A stretch of DNA of 64,000 bases, taken from contig NC_133025.1 of NCBI RefSeq assembly GCF_048771995.1, positions 7,440,001 through 7,504,000 on the forward strand. Direction: 5' to 3'. The position numbers and the translations under genes were made by a program. This document shows, one piece after another, positions 12,591-25,400 of this stretch. Position 1 is the stretch's first letter. Each line of letters starts with the position of its first letter. The notes under the pieces are model-generated. The model saw nothing but the letters and a program-made list of their open reading frames with translations, made no database searches and was not told the DNA's origin. This DNA is from Taeniopygia guttata. Lineage: Eukaryota > Chordata > Aves > Passeriformes > Estrildidae.

Positions 12591-14216
12591 CAGGTTTGTG
12601 TTTGAACCCGATCTATGAGTACAAGTTATCCAGACCCTGCAACAGCCCTGACAAGTACCTGAAAGTACAATACTGGATAAATGGAGGAAAACTCCCTTGC
12701 TACTTGTGTTTCATGGGTGTTTTAATACTATTGTGATGTCTTACAGAGTCAAAATATTAATAAATTCTTATTACCTAGCCTTCAGAAAATTGCTGATGTG
12801 ACAATCCCTGTGTTACTTGAGCTCTGAAAGGAGAGGATGTTTGGAATGCAGGCTGGAATAAAAGTACATGTGCTTTTTTTGCCACGACATTGTTTAAATT
12901 TTTAATGAGAAAGTTTCCAGTATAAAAAATGTAACTGCACGTACATAAAACTGCATAGGAACAGTATGGGAACAGGTGAGTTCCTCAGGATGGTTGTGTC
13001 AGAGGGTCAGAGTCAATGTTGTGCATTTCCACTAACTTTGGCAGGGCTGAAGCAGAGCTGGCCTGGAGGAAGCTGTAGGTTACCTGGAGATCTCATCTGC
13101 ACAGGACTGAGTCACTCAGCTCCCACTATCAGAACTGGAGTGAGCCAGGATGGGCAGAATTGCTCTTTGAACAGAGCAATCCCTCTACACAGATTAGCTG
13201 TGATACCAAAGAGAAATTTCATGCCTGGTGTGAAGCTCTTTCTGTGCTGGTGTTCAGCTTTGTGCTTCATTCCTAGTGGAGAAAAGAGCTTAGGCTTTAT
13301 TTTGCAAAAAAGTGAGAGCTTCCACAGCCAGGAGTGCCAGTGTGACACAGGGAAAAACCAAAGATGACAACTCATCTTCTCCTGTTCCAAACTTCACTTG
13401 CACCAGTTTTTGTGGACATCCTCAGTTAAAAATAACTGAGGAACTAGAGATGGACTTCCATCAAAGCTTTCACCTGTGTCTTTATTAGCAACACACTCTG
13501 CATACTTTGAATTTCACTTATTGACAGTACTCATCTGAATTCCTATAGGCAGCTTCAACAAGTGCCTTAAAGATGTGTGATCATTAAAATTAAAAAAGGA
13601 ACTGGTTATTTCTGTGCAAATTTTGCCAGAAATTTTTAGCATCTTGCAAATTATAATTGCAAGCCTTCACTATGAATATTCATCCATTACAAGAAAAGGT
13701 AATGTGAATGATTTATTAGATTCTAGGCAGATTTGGAAGCAATTCTGCAGTCAGTGCAAAGGAAAAGAGTGAGTTTGTCTTCATGAGGCTGCAGTCATTT
13801 ACAGACTGAAATAACCTCAGCATTTTGTGTTTGCTTCGAGGCTTTTGAATGAAGATATTCAGTGTTTTGGGAAACCCAAAGGTATATTTCACAGGAAATA
13901 TGACATACTTAAAAATCTCCTTACGATTGCATCTGCTTAGCTTTATTTGTCATGGCACAGCTTCAGGTGTCTCCCATCCAGGCACCTCTGTTCACTGCTA
14001 TGCACACCTTGGGTAATTTTTCCTGTACAAACAAGTGGCAAAATGGGCAATACCGAGTCCCAAATATGCAAATTGTACAGGAAAGTCAGAAATAATTTGA
14101 ATAAACCCAGACTGATCTGATCTTTTATATTCTGACATCCGTGTATTAAATGCTATAGCAGCTGGAGAGGAATTTTTGGCTTCTGCAAGCTCATGAGCAT
14201 CACATTAGGAACTCAA
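12591..14216. other. Non-coding sequence
   Basis: I recognise no gene. It contains a small perfect stem-loop: CCTCAGTTA (13420-13428) pairs with TAACTGAGG (13433-13441) around AAAA. Frames on both strands at about 12966-13390 overlap each other and have no domain or splice support. Confidence 0.5.
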
Positions 14217-14580
14217 AGGATCACAGAATATCCTGAGTTGGAAGGGACACACAAGGATCATTGAGTCCAGCTCCTGGCCCTGCACAGGACACCCCAAGAG
14301 TCACACCCTGTGCCTGAGAGCACTGTCCAAATGCTCCTTGAACTCTGTCAGGCTCAGTGCTGTGACCACTGCCCTGGGGAGCTGATCCAGCGCCCAACCA
14401 CCCTCTGGGTGAAGAAACTTTTCCTGATATCCAGCCTCAACCTCCCCTGACACAACTTCAGGCCATTCCCTTGGGTCCTGTCACTTATCACCAGAGAAGA
14501 CATCAGTGCCTGCCCCTCTGCTTCCCCTCAGGAGGATGTTGAAAACCATCATAAGGTCTCCCTCCAGCCTCTTGTTCCAT
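14217..14580 (-). mobile_element. CR1 LINE 3' fragment
   Basis: The + strand starts with TCACAGAATATCCTGAGTTG and then GGAAGGGAC. This is the reverse complement of the avian CR1 3' end (TCATAGAATCATAGAATGG...GGTTGGAAGGGACCTT). It continues with diagnostic CR1 words such as AGTCCAGCTCCTGG, CACTGTCCAAATGCTCCTTG, GGTGAAGAAACTTTTCCT and CCTCCCCTGACACAACTTCAGG. The element therefore lies on the minus strand, is severely 5'-truncated, and encodes no functional ORF2. The left edge is clear; the right edge is approximate (14540-14620). Confidence 0.93.
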
Positions 14581-16444
14581 TGCTCTGGCCATGTCCTACC
14601 ATGACTAAAGAGATCCCTACAAGGTCATGTGGTGTCTCTGCACTCAGGCACAGACAACTATTTTGACATGCATGAAATTTTTTTGAGGTTCCTAATCTTT
14701 GGGGGTAGAAGAGGCATCTTTCTGCCATTTTATTTTCTACTCAATCTTCATTTTGTACAGTATTCACTCTGCAATCTCAGTATGTTGGGATATTCAAGTC
14801 CCATTTACATATATAGAAAAAGGCTCTTAAATGCTCTGTAATTAGATGATTCAGAGTAAGAGCCATATCATTCAGTCTGACCCAAATCTGCTGTTTATAA
14901 CTGCATACAGTCTGAGTACACGCCAGGGTTTTCTTCTGTGCTGTAACAACTCATCAAATTTGTGGGGAAGTCTATTTTATTGTTCTCAGAGAATGAAATA
15001 TTGTTTTTTCTTTCTTGGTCGTCATGGAAAGGAGCTGAGAAGCAATTTTCGAGCTGCCAACATTTTACAAGGCTGATCTGGAATACTAATTCAAAACTCA
15101 CATTAAACATCTGATCAAAGTGTTTTGGGTTCCATTATCATGGATTTCTTAAATAGAAGCAGATGGTATTTTACTATGTGACAGCATTGAGATTTCCTTT
15201 CTCTCAGTTTTATCCAGGGAGAGAACTGTTCATGTGAATTCTTACGTAATTCTTAAAACCAAAAAGCCCAAATATATAAAAAGCTAACATAATACATACA
15301 ACTTTTCCTAATGAGGTAAATTCTCCATCTCTGTATCAGTCTTTATTGCACTTTCCAAAACAGAATTTGGAAGCCTCAGATCCTCCATGATTAAAACTTA
15401 AGCAAATAAACAGGTTTTGTGTGATTTATATTTTTTCATGCAGTAATGTTCCTCTGGCAATAAAATTTGAACAGGAAATGATGAATGTTCTTAAGCATCA
15501 CACTTGACAGGGATTAGCTAGGAAGAAAATCCCAGGTATCAGGGTCACACTGTAGTCACACTTTATCTCATAATTGTAATAATAACCTGAAATAACATGT
15601 GAAATCTCCCATGAAAACGGTAGTGGGGCTCCACCCAAATTTGAAGCTGTGCCTATGTAATCAGCTTGCTGTGAATGGGTCTCAGATCAATGTTCCTGTA
15701 TTTTCCTTCCAAAACCACAAGTGGGACATTGCTCCCTCTCCATCAGCTTTGCTTCTGCTTTATCTACCTATTCCTTGCCCCAGAACTACAACTGATTTAC
15801 TCTGTAAATCTGCAGGTCTGACTCTGCTTTATTTGATGGAGAAATGTTATTAGACTCCAAGTTTACAGTGAAGACTAAGAGAGCAGCCTATGCTATTTTC
15901 TATCCCTGAGGCAGTCCAGGGCAGTTCTGCATTACAGCAGATCTGAGAGGTGATTCTCCTAATGACATCATTAAAAGCAGATCTTCTCTGGGTGGCAAAA
16001 GTGGATTTTCAGGGGATGATTTTATGAATTAAGCAGGCAGAATTGGTTCTTTAAGCCAGAATTTGTCCTGTCTGTTCTAAATCAAAAAGAAAACTGAATA
16101 TATATATATTACTATGCTGTATGGGATAATAAGGACTTCAGGAGTGTCAGACTATTACCATGACTGATGGAAAGTGAATCCTGGCTCTCAGCACTATGAA
16201 TTTTGCATAGAGGTTAAGAAAGATAATGACCTTTATAAAAGCAGCTCCCAGAATTGCTGCACGAGGCTGTGAGTTTCAGTGCCTGGAATGTGGATGAGGT
16301 ATCCCCTGCTCTGGAGATTGCTTCCAGACCTGTGTTTCTAAGGTTAGGAAGGGCTCTGCTTTCAGTTATCCTGCATAATGATATCATGCCAATGAGGGCA
16401 TATTAGTTTAATATAAATTGCACATGATAACTTTGCACTTCTGC
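14581..16444. other. Non-coding sequence
   Basis: No gene is supportable. The first about 40 bases may still belong to the CR1 fragment. The rest is AT-leaning unique sequence with a short (TA) patch near 16099-16109. Confidence 0.5.
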
Positions 16445-16539
16445 ACAAACTAAAAAACAAAACACAAGAAAACCAAACCAAACAACAACAACAACCAAAC
16501 AAACAAACAAACCCCCAAAAGAACAAAACCCCAAACAAC
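16445..16539. repeat. A/C-rich simple repeat (CAAA/CAA)
   Basis: Almost entirely A and C, with CAAA and CAACAA units and a stretch of four AAAC repeats, then CCCCCAAAAG. It is degenerate simple sequence. Its minus strand gives a spurious Phe/Cys/Val/Gly-rich frame. Confidence 0.8.
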
Positions 16540-18444
16540 TTTTTTTCCTGTCCAAAAATCAAAGCACTGTGGAACTTGTAAAGCATTTAAAATTCAGTTT
16601 CCTTGTGGAGATAACTGTGGGGTTTTACAGTTTTGAGAATAAGGAATTCCAAACAGGGAAGTTCAGCTTTACCAATTGTGAATAATCAATCCCTGCTGTT
16701 ACTTGTGGATCCTAGTGTGGAGAAATATCCTCATGTTTGGATACAGTCTTGGTGAAAACAACAGACTTGATACGGGCTCAAATAATTTAAATTTGTAGGA
16801 GCCGTGTTAGAAGCTTTGTAGGGTCACTTTTAAGCTTCACTGGAACAAGTGGAAATATTCTTAGCAATGTCAGTGATTCTTAACTATTCTCTGAAGGCAG
16901 GTAGTTTGGGATGTCCCTGAGCAAAGATGTGTCTACAGCACAGACACCTGCATTTCAACAAGATCTTAGAACTATCCTAGCCAGAAAGAAATAGATGTCT
17001 GTTGGATGTCATTCATCCTATTTTAGTGCAGATGTCTGAAATAAGCCATGTGAATCCAAATGCACAGCAGATGGCTCTGAAATATTTGATACTCCAACAG
17101 CTCCACCTTAAAAATCAGAGAGAGCTTTAGGCTATTTTTAGCAAATCAGTGTAACAGGACAAAATCCTTCAATTATTCAATAGATAACACTCATCCCATA
17201 ATCTTTTTCAATCAAAACTGCAGCTGGTACAAAACACACTTATTGTTAGCTCACTTACTAAATATATGTTATAGACTCAGTGCTACAATTGTGTGGAGAT
17301 CCCACAACCTCTCTCCACTCAGTCTTGTTGGATATTACAGCAGCTTTGGTTGATGTTTGCAAGTGAGAGTCCCTCCTCCATAAACTCAGTTTTCAGCTTT
17401 GGGAATTCTGACACCACCTCAGGATGTTTGGCACAGCAGGCTGACTGTTTTAATGTTGTTCTTCCTTGGCTGTCACTCTGCCAAGAACTTTTTAAATCCC
17501 TGAAATGACTAAGAAAGCTTTAAGGTAAGAGTAAAATAAGCATCACTTAATAGAAAGCAAAATATTAAATCAGTTATTAGTTTCAAAGTAACATATCAAA
17601 AGGTAAATTATTATATACCTTACAGTTTCCCCTGTGCTGGCAATGGGATGTCTGAAAACGATGGGGTGAATGTATTACAGATGGAGAAGATCCTGGCTGG
17701 CTGGCCTGAGCCAAGCTTGCATCCATCAGCACAAAACTCTGAGCATGTTGGGTGATAAAAAGTGGAATCAGACTTCACAATGGCTGTGCTACTTTTAAAC
17801 CTTTAAGATTTGAACAATAATTGACCAATATGTTATTAATGGAATCCCATTTTTGCCTGTGTTTGCTGGACACACACAAAGGGGTACCCATGGAAAGCAG
17901 CTTTTTGGGAAGCTGGATCTCATGTTGGTCCCCATGTAGAGAGGTCAGCTGCAACTGGAACAGGATGAAGCATCCAATCCATCTTACACAAGTGCTCAAA
18001 AAATGTCTAAATTTTGCCTCAGTCTCAGGGACAAAGTTTGTTGGTTCTCTTTTCTTTCCAAATTTTGAATGTTTTCCAGTGATTTACTGGGGAAAACAAA
18101 AGGGAAGGTGACAGTATAAGATACCTGCATTGACTAGACAGGGAAATTTGTACTTAGAAAAAAATTCATTTGATATTTCTGGTGTAGAACTTCTTTGTGG
18201 CTTGCCTTCACGAGTTTTTCTCTTGTGTATTTGTCTTGTGTTCAGCAAATTAAAGACCTATTTACCATCAGCCTCAGGCATCCATCGATTACCAATTACT
18301 GTGTCTGTGCCTGTGGAGTGATTTCTGCCTCTGTCCAGCTGCATGTGGCACAGAAAGGAGGGGGCTGAGTCACCTTTGTTTCCCTGCTTCCTGCAGCATC
18401 TTTGCCTGTTGGGTCATCTGGAGCATTTGGGGGTCAGCTGGATG
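16540..18444. other. Non-coding sequence
   Basis: No gene, LINE or LTR signature is recognisable. Short overlapping frames on both strands at 17775-18111 show no known domain. Confidence 0.5.
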
Positions 18445-18504
<60 letters not shown>

Positions 18505-18506
18505 TG
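18445..18506. repeat. (TA)n microsatellite
   Basis: TA dinucleotides run from 18445 to 18494 with one C interruption (TATACATATA), followed by a degraded tail CACATATACATG. This is typical slippage-prone microsatellite DNA and likely polymorphic in length. Confidence 0.95.
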
Positions 18507-20649
18507 TTAATTAAATAAGAATAAAAAATAAGTATCTCTATCTAAATATATGTCTATATTTAATTAACTCTGAAGTTTGGCAGAAATATGCTTGGAAATA
18601 AAAATATAAAAATACTCAGTCTGCAGGATTTGTCTCTGCATGTGGGAAACTGGTAGAAAAGCAAATTGTTCAGCTGCAGCAAAACCACCCAGTTGTTATG
18701 ATGGGTGGGCTGAGTACAACCTCTCATCATCCTTTTGAAAGGGCCTGTAATTTCATTACTCTGATAAATATCAAGGGTCACTTTAAGTCTTAAAACAGAG
18801 ATTGGTTTCACAAAGCTTTTAACCTCAGGCTGACATTCTACCTTACCTCCATGGTAAGCCCATTTTTAGAGATTAATTCAAACACACTATTCACTTTGCA
18901 AAGTTATTTTCAAATTCACTCCCTCTGATCTCTTGCAGGTCTGTGGGTTTCTAATGATGCCAGTGTTTGTATTTTTTACAGCCATAGGTACTAAAGACTC
19001 ACCTTGCCCTCACCTTCACTATTTCCCAGTAATATCTAGGGACGAGTTAATACATAGTTTCATGAGGTGTTTAAACAAATCTTTCCATCCCTCAGCAGGG
19101 GAAGAGATCTGTCATCTTTTTGGTCTGGGATGGGCTGTTTTGGTCCCATCCTGAGATGCCTGATCCTCCTCATGGCCCTGGAGGTCTGGCTAAAACCCAC
19201 CTCTAATTAATTATGCCAGGATTAGGCTGCTCATGGATCATCCTCTACTTCTTCTTGGGCAGGTCTAGGCTGCAATGAGCATCCATGTGCCAAGGACAAA
19301 CAGACAAATGCTCCAGCAAGAGCATCCATGGCTCTATAGAAGCTTGGATCAAGGAGATTTGCATTCTACTTGCCAGATACTGAACTTTTCTGGATATAAT
19401 CAGCTGGCAGACAAACCCCGCCTGTCCTGCTGTAAGTCCTTTTCATCTAAACATCTCAAAGGCTGATTAAATGCTAATTTACAGAGAAATACATTGAAAT
19501 AAAGAAATAAAAAGTGGCTTCCCTGAGACAACAGAAGCCACAGTAAGCCTTTAACTAAGGTGTAAGTTTTGAGGTGATGTTCTGCAAAAGAATAAATTTT
19601 ATCTGGGATGAGTCAGTGGCAGTGATATGAGTGGAAGGACATCCCTGGAGCTCTTGTTTTACCACCACACTCAGCTCTCTCTCAGGGACTCACCCCTGCT
19701 GTGCTGCTCTGCATCTTCATAAGCAGTGGGCTGGCACATGAGTGGAATCTGTTCAGAAAGCTGGGTTTAAGATGAACCAGAGTGCCTCACAGACTTTCAA
19801 TCCAAAACATTTTCTTTTAGGTGAGTGTGTAGGGAAAAGGGGCATTGGGAAAGATGTTGGGGAAATTGAATTAATTACAGCCTTTGGGTAAGGTAGTAAA
19901 GTAAGGAGTGGTTTTAAAGGGTGGGGGGGAATTCAGACATCAGCATAATCCCAGCAAGGAAAGCAAACTTATGAGTGAAAAATTAATAAAGCATAAAAAC
20001 TACATTTATAAGTATTCTACTTAGCTTAGGTGCCACTTGAACACTAGCATGTTAATGCAGTGAGCTATTTATAGTGCAATAAGTCACCTCATCCCTTAAA
20101 TTGCAAATTTATCTCTGTGGATTTTGAAGGCTGTGGTGTGTTACCAAATTTAAAGGTGCTGACAGAGCAATCAGTATTTTTGTGGGGCAAATCAAACTGA
20201 TTGTGTCAAAACAACATTGTCCTGAGGGAGCTGGAGAAGCAAACGTGCAGAGAAAGGTATATTCCCTATTTAAATATTGCCATATTCCTTGTGAATATTC
20301 TTTGTCAGGGAAAGAGGTTGTATTCCTAAAAATGCTATAATACTCTTTATAGGACTCAGAGCGCTTGCTTTAATAGACAATTTACCCTGAAACCACACAG
20401 GGAGCAACCAAGGCTGACTCTGAGGCATCTGGAGGTGGGGACAGGGTTGATGTGAAATGTACAGGTCTGCTCCCTCCTGCTGCAGAGAAGCATGCAAAGC
20501 CCAGCTCTCCTCCAGATCTGTGCATCCTCTTCCCCAGACAAGTGGTCCTCTTTCAGCAAGGGGTAAAAACCCCCAGGAGGGGGGGTGCTGCTCCTCTGAT
20601 GGGTTTGGCCCCAAACCTTGCTCTTTCTCCATAAGATCAGAAGCCAGGG
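18507..20649. other. Non-coding sequence
   Basis: I recognise no gene. The stretch is unique, AT-leaning and CpG-poor. Overlapping frames at about 20270-20702 on both strands reflect local GC richness next to the LTR and have no domain support. Confidence 0.5.
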
Positions 20650-20995
20650 ACCTCAAAACATGGGAAAGCTGGCTGGACAGAACGCACATCCAACCAATAT
20701 GATAAATGCAACATTCTCCGTTTATTCGAGAGATGATGGCAGTTTTTATACACTTCTACATAGTTTACAGTTTACAAAGGCACTCTCATTGGCAAGCTAA
20801 CATTGTTTATCTTTGTCTTAAGGTGGCCTAAACCTTACACTATAAACCTATACTACTTCACACCCAGACAGCCCAGTGCCCCCCATCACACCTTAATACC
20901 ATTTTTAACTGCGCCACAGCTCTTAATTTCTAACTGCTTCAGAGGCTGGAAGGCCTCACAAGGCCCAGGTCAGAGGCATAGACTGGAGTAGCTCA
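20650..20995 (-). mobile_element. Endogenous retrovirus LTR (solo or partial)
   Basis: Read on the minus strand, this segment has a CCAAT box (20792-20788), then a TATA box TATAAAAA (20750-20743), then a polyadenylation signal AATAAA (20726-20721). That compact order is the control architecture of a retroviral LTR. The composition changes abruptly from its surroundings. No gag, pol or env homology is seen on either side, so it is probably a solo or fragmentary LTR. I could not fix its edges (TG...CA ends and target duplication), so the limits are approximate. The family is not assigned. Confidence 0.65.
20721..20792 (-). promoter_or_regulatory. LTR control block: CCAAT, TATA, poly(A) signal
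   Basis: On the minus strand CCAAT lies about 37 nt upstream of TATAAAAA, which lies about 16 nt upstream of AATAAA. The motifs are exact; whether they still promote transcription cannot be judged from sequence. The direction is leftward, opposite to the gene at 28.7 kb. Confidence 0.6.
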
Positions 20996-21129
20996 AATCT
21001 CATTTCAAACATAAATTATGACCTCTCTCTCTCAGAAATGCTGCAACAAAGACCCATAGAGTGAGCTGGGTCTAGTGGATGCAAACATGTGGGAGTTTTA
21101 GGAGAGGGAAGCTGTAAACTCAGCAAGAC

Positions 21130-21450
21130 AGGCAAAGAGTTTACGCAATGATTATTTTTAAGCACGCAGGCATCTGCCTGCAGCACCTGAATGGCTGCAG
21201 AAATTGTTTTCAGAAATTAATCATAATCCAGCCTGGTGCACTGGGTGAATGCACCGTGACTCATCCAGAGCTGAGCTGCAGAGAGCCTGCACGGTGACTG
21301 TCGCCGTGTTGGGATAAAATAACTTCTCAAACAGATGATGCATGTGACAGTTGGATGTGCTCATCTAATTGCAATAACCAGCACAGAGAAGAGGAGCTTG
21401 TTATGAAGGTTTTTGCATTAGCACACACATTTGAGGGTATTTATTGCTTC
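21130..21450. promoter_or_regulatory. Candidate conserved non-coding element
   Basis: This stretch keeps more CpGs than its surroundings (for example ACGCAATG, GCACGCAGG, GCACCGTGAC, GCACGGTGAC and GTCGCCGTG within about 190 bases). It also contains AT-rich homeobox-like words (AATTAATCATAATCC, TCTAATTGCAAT). It is not a recognised repeat and has no long frame. CpG retention together with transcription-factor-like words suggests a regulatory element, but this is inference without alignment. Confidence 0.3.
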
Positions 21451-21599
21451 CAGGACTGCTGAGGATGGACAAAAGGCTCCCAGGTGCCAAGAAAGCTGCT
21501 AAGAGCACTGAGCATTTTAAGATTTCCCTGTCATAGCTGCAAAATCATCTAATGGCACATACCCTGCTTTGCCTTACATTAATCCTCACCCACAGGAAC

Positions 21600-21685
21600 A
21601 GCTTGATGTAGGGGGTGACATCCCTGCCCATGGCAGGGAGGGCTGGAACTGGGGGATCTTTCCAACCCAAACCATTCTATGATTA
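21600..21685 (+). mobile_element. CR1 LINE 3' terminal fragment
   Basis: Contains TGCCCATGGCAGGGAGG, then GGAACTGGGGGATCTTTCCA and ACCCAAACCATTCTATGATT. This matches the CR1 3' UTR and its ATTCTATGATT terminal motif in forward orientation. Only the last about 85 bases remain. The orientation is opposite to the 14.2 and 22.4 kb copies. Confidence 0.9.
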
Positions 21686-22436
21686 GGAGTTCAGTGAATG
21701 TTGTGTGTTGTTCCTTCAGCCTCCTTACAGCTGAAGCCCCAGAAATGAAGATAGGACTCTGCACAGACATGTGGGTCAGCCTTTTGGGGTAGATCAGGCT
21801 GCTTGGTCACAGCATCACCTTGAAATTACCTTGAAAATTCTATTTCCATCACGTGCTTGCGTAAGGCCAGCATAATTTCACACCCAAGTACGTGAGATCA
21901 GAGTCAGTCTTCTCACATGATGAATTACACCTCTGGCTTCTACTAAAATGACTTTGCTACAATCTCTGACATTTAGTTGTGTGTTTTTTATTTGGAAAAA
22001 CTGGGTTTTGAAAGTTTACAAAGGCTTTTTTGGGAGCAGAAAATCAATACTGTTATTAATACTGAGTTGCAGTTATTTGCTGCAATTGCATGTGTCAGTG
22101 CTATCAGCAGTGTCAGCTCAATTAATTTTTGCTACTAACCACAGCAATAATAAGGTGATAAAATATGTCCTATCTACAAAAAATCCTGTTTATCAAACAG
22201 GTGGGACTTTCAAAGCATTTTAACGTTGGCTCAGGATGGCTCCCATCAATGTCCCTGGGAGTGCCTGGTATTGTTTTCTTTGAAGCTTTTGACGAGCGAG
22301 GAGATATTGTCATTGATTCAGGGGAAGCAGAAAGACCTGTGAGAGACCATTGAAAATGCAGTGTTTTAATTACAAAACTTCCATCAGGATAAGGCAAGTC
22401 AATAGAAAATATGAGCCCTGTTTCCTTCCAGAGAAC

Positions 22437-22497
22437 AGCATCATAAAATGGCTTGGGTTGGAAGGGACATTTAAAGATCATCTGGTCGAGCTGTGTG
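22437..22497 (-). mobile_element. CR1 LINE 3' terminal fragment (short)
   Basis: CATCATAAAATGGCTTGG, TTGGAAGGGACATTTAAAG and ATCATCTGGTCGAG match the reverse complement of the CR1 3' end. Only about 60 bases are recognisable, so this is an extreme 5' truncation or a decayed copy. Confidence 0.85.
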
Positions 22498-25400
22498 AAA
22501 CTTGTGAACTTGTGATGTTTTGATTTTTCTTCTCCTTGAAAAGTAAGATGTTTCTGATAAGGTAGGTGGCAGAGGGAGTTCTCCTCACTACACTGTGGGA
22601 TAGTGGCCTCTGAGAGTTTGGTGATGGAACAAGGGACAAATGGTGACTGGAGAAGTTGGACAACACAGGGACTCCTTGGTCAGAAACACAGCACTGCATG
22701 GAGTTCAGTTGCAGAGCCTTTGCCAGCATGGAGTGGATGTGATCAGCCTCAATATACCTGGCATCACTACTGATATCAATACAAAGTTACACCACATAAC
22801 TGTTCTCCTCTGCAGAAAGCAATTTAGTCCATGTCACTCCTAAATTTGTTCACACACCAAATCAACACAGGCAGAACACAGAGGTAGCTTTTAGCTTTCT
22901 AATAATTTACACTGCATTATTTTTCAGACTGCTCACTCAGTTCCCTTCCACTCCCCTCATATGGCATGTCCTCTTTGGACATAACCATGTCACCATGGGT
23001 CCCTGAGAGTCCTCTAACAAGGCTTGATTTTGCATACAAAGTCAAGAGAATCATCATTACTCAAAACTCTTTTGCTACCCAATAGCAGACAAATAGGTTT
23101 GCTGGGAAAAGATGTCTGTGGATGAATGGCTGAGAAATCCTAATAGCAGCAGTAAAAGGCTTTGGATGCTGATCCTGCTGTCTGTCCCCAGTTGTCTTGG
23201 AAATATTTACCCTTGCCATTTCTTTTTATTCAAAACAAACATGCTAATTTGATTTTAATGCAGTGATCGTCTCTTTTTATCCTATATACGATAGGGAGGA
23301 GAATCAGATGGTCTATACACTATAAAACTGAAAATTAATATTTTCCCTTTAGTTTAGAAAGCAAAGCAATAGCTGTCAAATCATGTGGCTATCTGAAAAG
23401 CAGATAAATTCCTCTCTTACAGCTGAATTTCTTGTGATTCAGATTCAAGCAAGGCAGATTATGTCTCTAACCTCTCTTCTCCAAGCCTGTGGATAGAAAT
23501 GGTACAGAAGTGCTTTGGGTCTTTTATGTCTAACCTTTGCACAGCTCATATTAAATTGTATGCATTCAAGGAGCTGTTCTAGTGCCAAGCCAAGGGCAAG
23601 ATTTACAGGAAAATTTAACTAAAGTCGCAATAAGAGAAGGGATGAACAAAGAAATCACAAATGAAAGGCTTCAAGAGGTTTAAAGTGGATCCAAAAGATG
23701 AAGTTTGCTAGAAAAGCAAAATACAGGCACTCTAAACATCTCTAGGGAGAAGAGGCAAAAATACAGCATTGAGGAGAAAAGGAGGGAAAGGGATAAACCC
23801 TGAATGTTGCCTCTAAGATGGGAATTATGAAAAGGCAGTACAAGCTGATCCTGGCTTTTCTCTATCCAGGAAGCCTTGTTTCCTTGATTTTCAGGTGTGA
23901 TTTACATCAGAAGTCTACAGCTGTGAATTGTGATGAAGCTTCACAATTGCATCACCCAGCAACTTCTGTACGACGTCTCTTCCCCTGTGCTGGGCTCTGG
24001 TTTGGAAGCAGGTAGGGCTGAGGGTAGAGTACAAACCAGTCAGACATGTGCCAGTTAACACACCCCAAAGCTGGAGGACATGAACCTTGTTTAAAGAGGA
24101 CACTCACTAGACAGCAGAAAATTATTTAGGGTGGTTTCATTGCACCATGTATAGGTGTCTATATCAGAACTATAATGGTGAGAAAAGACATACAACTCCT
24201 CCTTAAATAGATTATTAAAACAATGTCTGAAGAAGGCTACCTTCACTTTCAGCTCTGGATGCTGTTAGGTATCTTTTAAGGAAAAGGTTTCTCATGTGTT
24301 TATAACTTATTTTTCAGGAGAGGGTGAATAGTGCTCCCAGAGCCCTCCAAGCCATGGGTGACAAAGTCAAATGAAGGGAATTCCAGCACTGGGTTCTTCC
24401 ATGGGCTACAGGAGAACCTGAGAGAGATCTCACTGCAAATGCCACACATTTTTTACAGTCACTGCTTAGCCATTACATCAGCTTTCTCAGCTAGCTTCTC
24501 CAGATTATTGTAGGATGGGGTCACAACTGTCCTTGAATGACTTGAAAGTATAAGTGATGTCTAAGTGGGTCAGAGGCCTGACATAAACATTCTTTTAGTA
24601 TTACTATGTATCTTGAATTTCCAAAAAGCTTGAAAAGTTTGGAAGTCCAAAAGTTGTAGGAGCAAGCACATATTTTAAGGCTTTCTTGAACCACACTCAG
24701 TAAAACACCAGGATGACACAATGTATTGAAAGAGTGTTAAGTTTTGTCTCAGATAAAATAGTCCCTCATGGAAGGTACACAGATGTCCAGGTTATATGGG
24801 AAAATATATGGGTCACAAAAAAAAGAATAAGTCAGAGAAGGACATACTGCAGTAGAGCTCACAGATAGATGTGTCTGCATCTTAAAAGAATGTTACCTTC
24901 TGTGGGAAACCAGTCACTCTTGTAGAGCAATCACAAAATTTAACCACATGGATAGTCAACAACGTTAGAAAATGAGTTTCAGTGAAGAAACTCCATGAAA
25001 TGCCTTTATGTTGGTTAGCTTTTCCAAAAGCTGCAGTGAAATGTGAGTTCCGGCAAGGTTTTTAAGGCGATTTCACCAGAAACAGGCAGAGCAGAAAAGG
25101 TTTAATAGCTTCATTTACTGTGTGATGTACTCTCATGCAAGCCACTGTCAGCCTACAGACCTGACTAATCCCAAATGTGGTTACTAATTGCTGTCATCCA
25201 AACAGTAGCTGGCAGCCATTTAATTTTCCCTTTCACTTGGTGTCATTAACATTAGTGACATATGGCTCTTTCCCTGCCACAGCTCAAAGGCTACCAGGGA
25301 AACCTATGGCTTGAGCTTTGCAAACATAAAAGTCCATGATTAACTTTCAGCATCTTAATGGTGTCAGGAAGAATTGTTTACAGATCTAGATCCTAAATGC

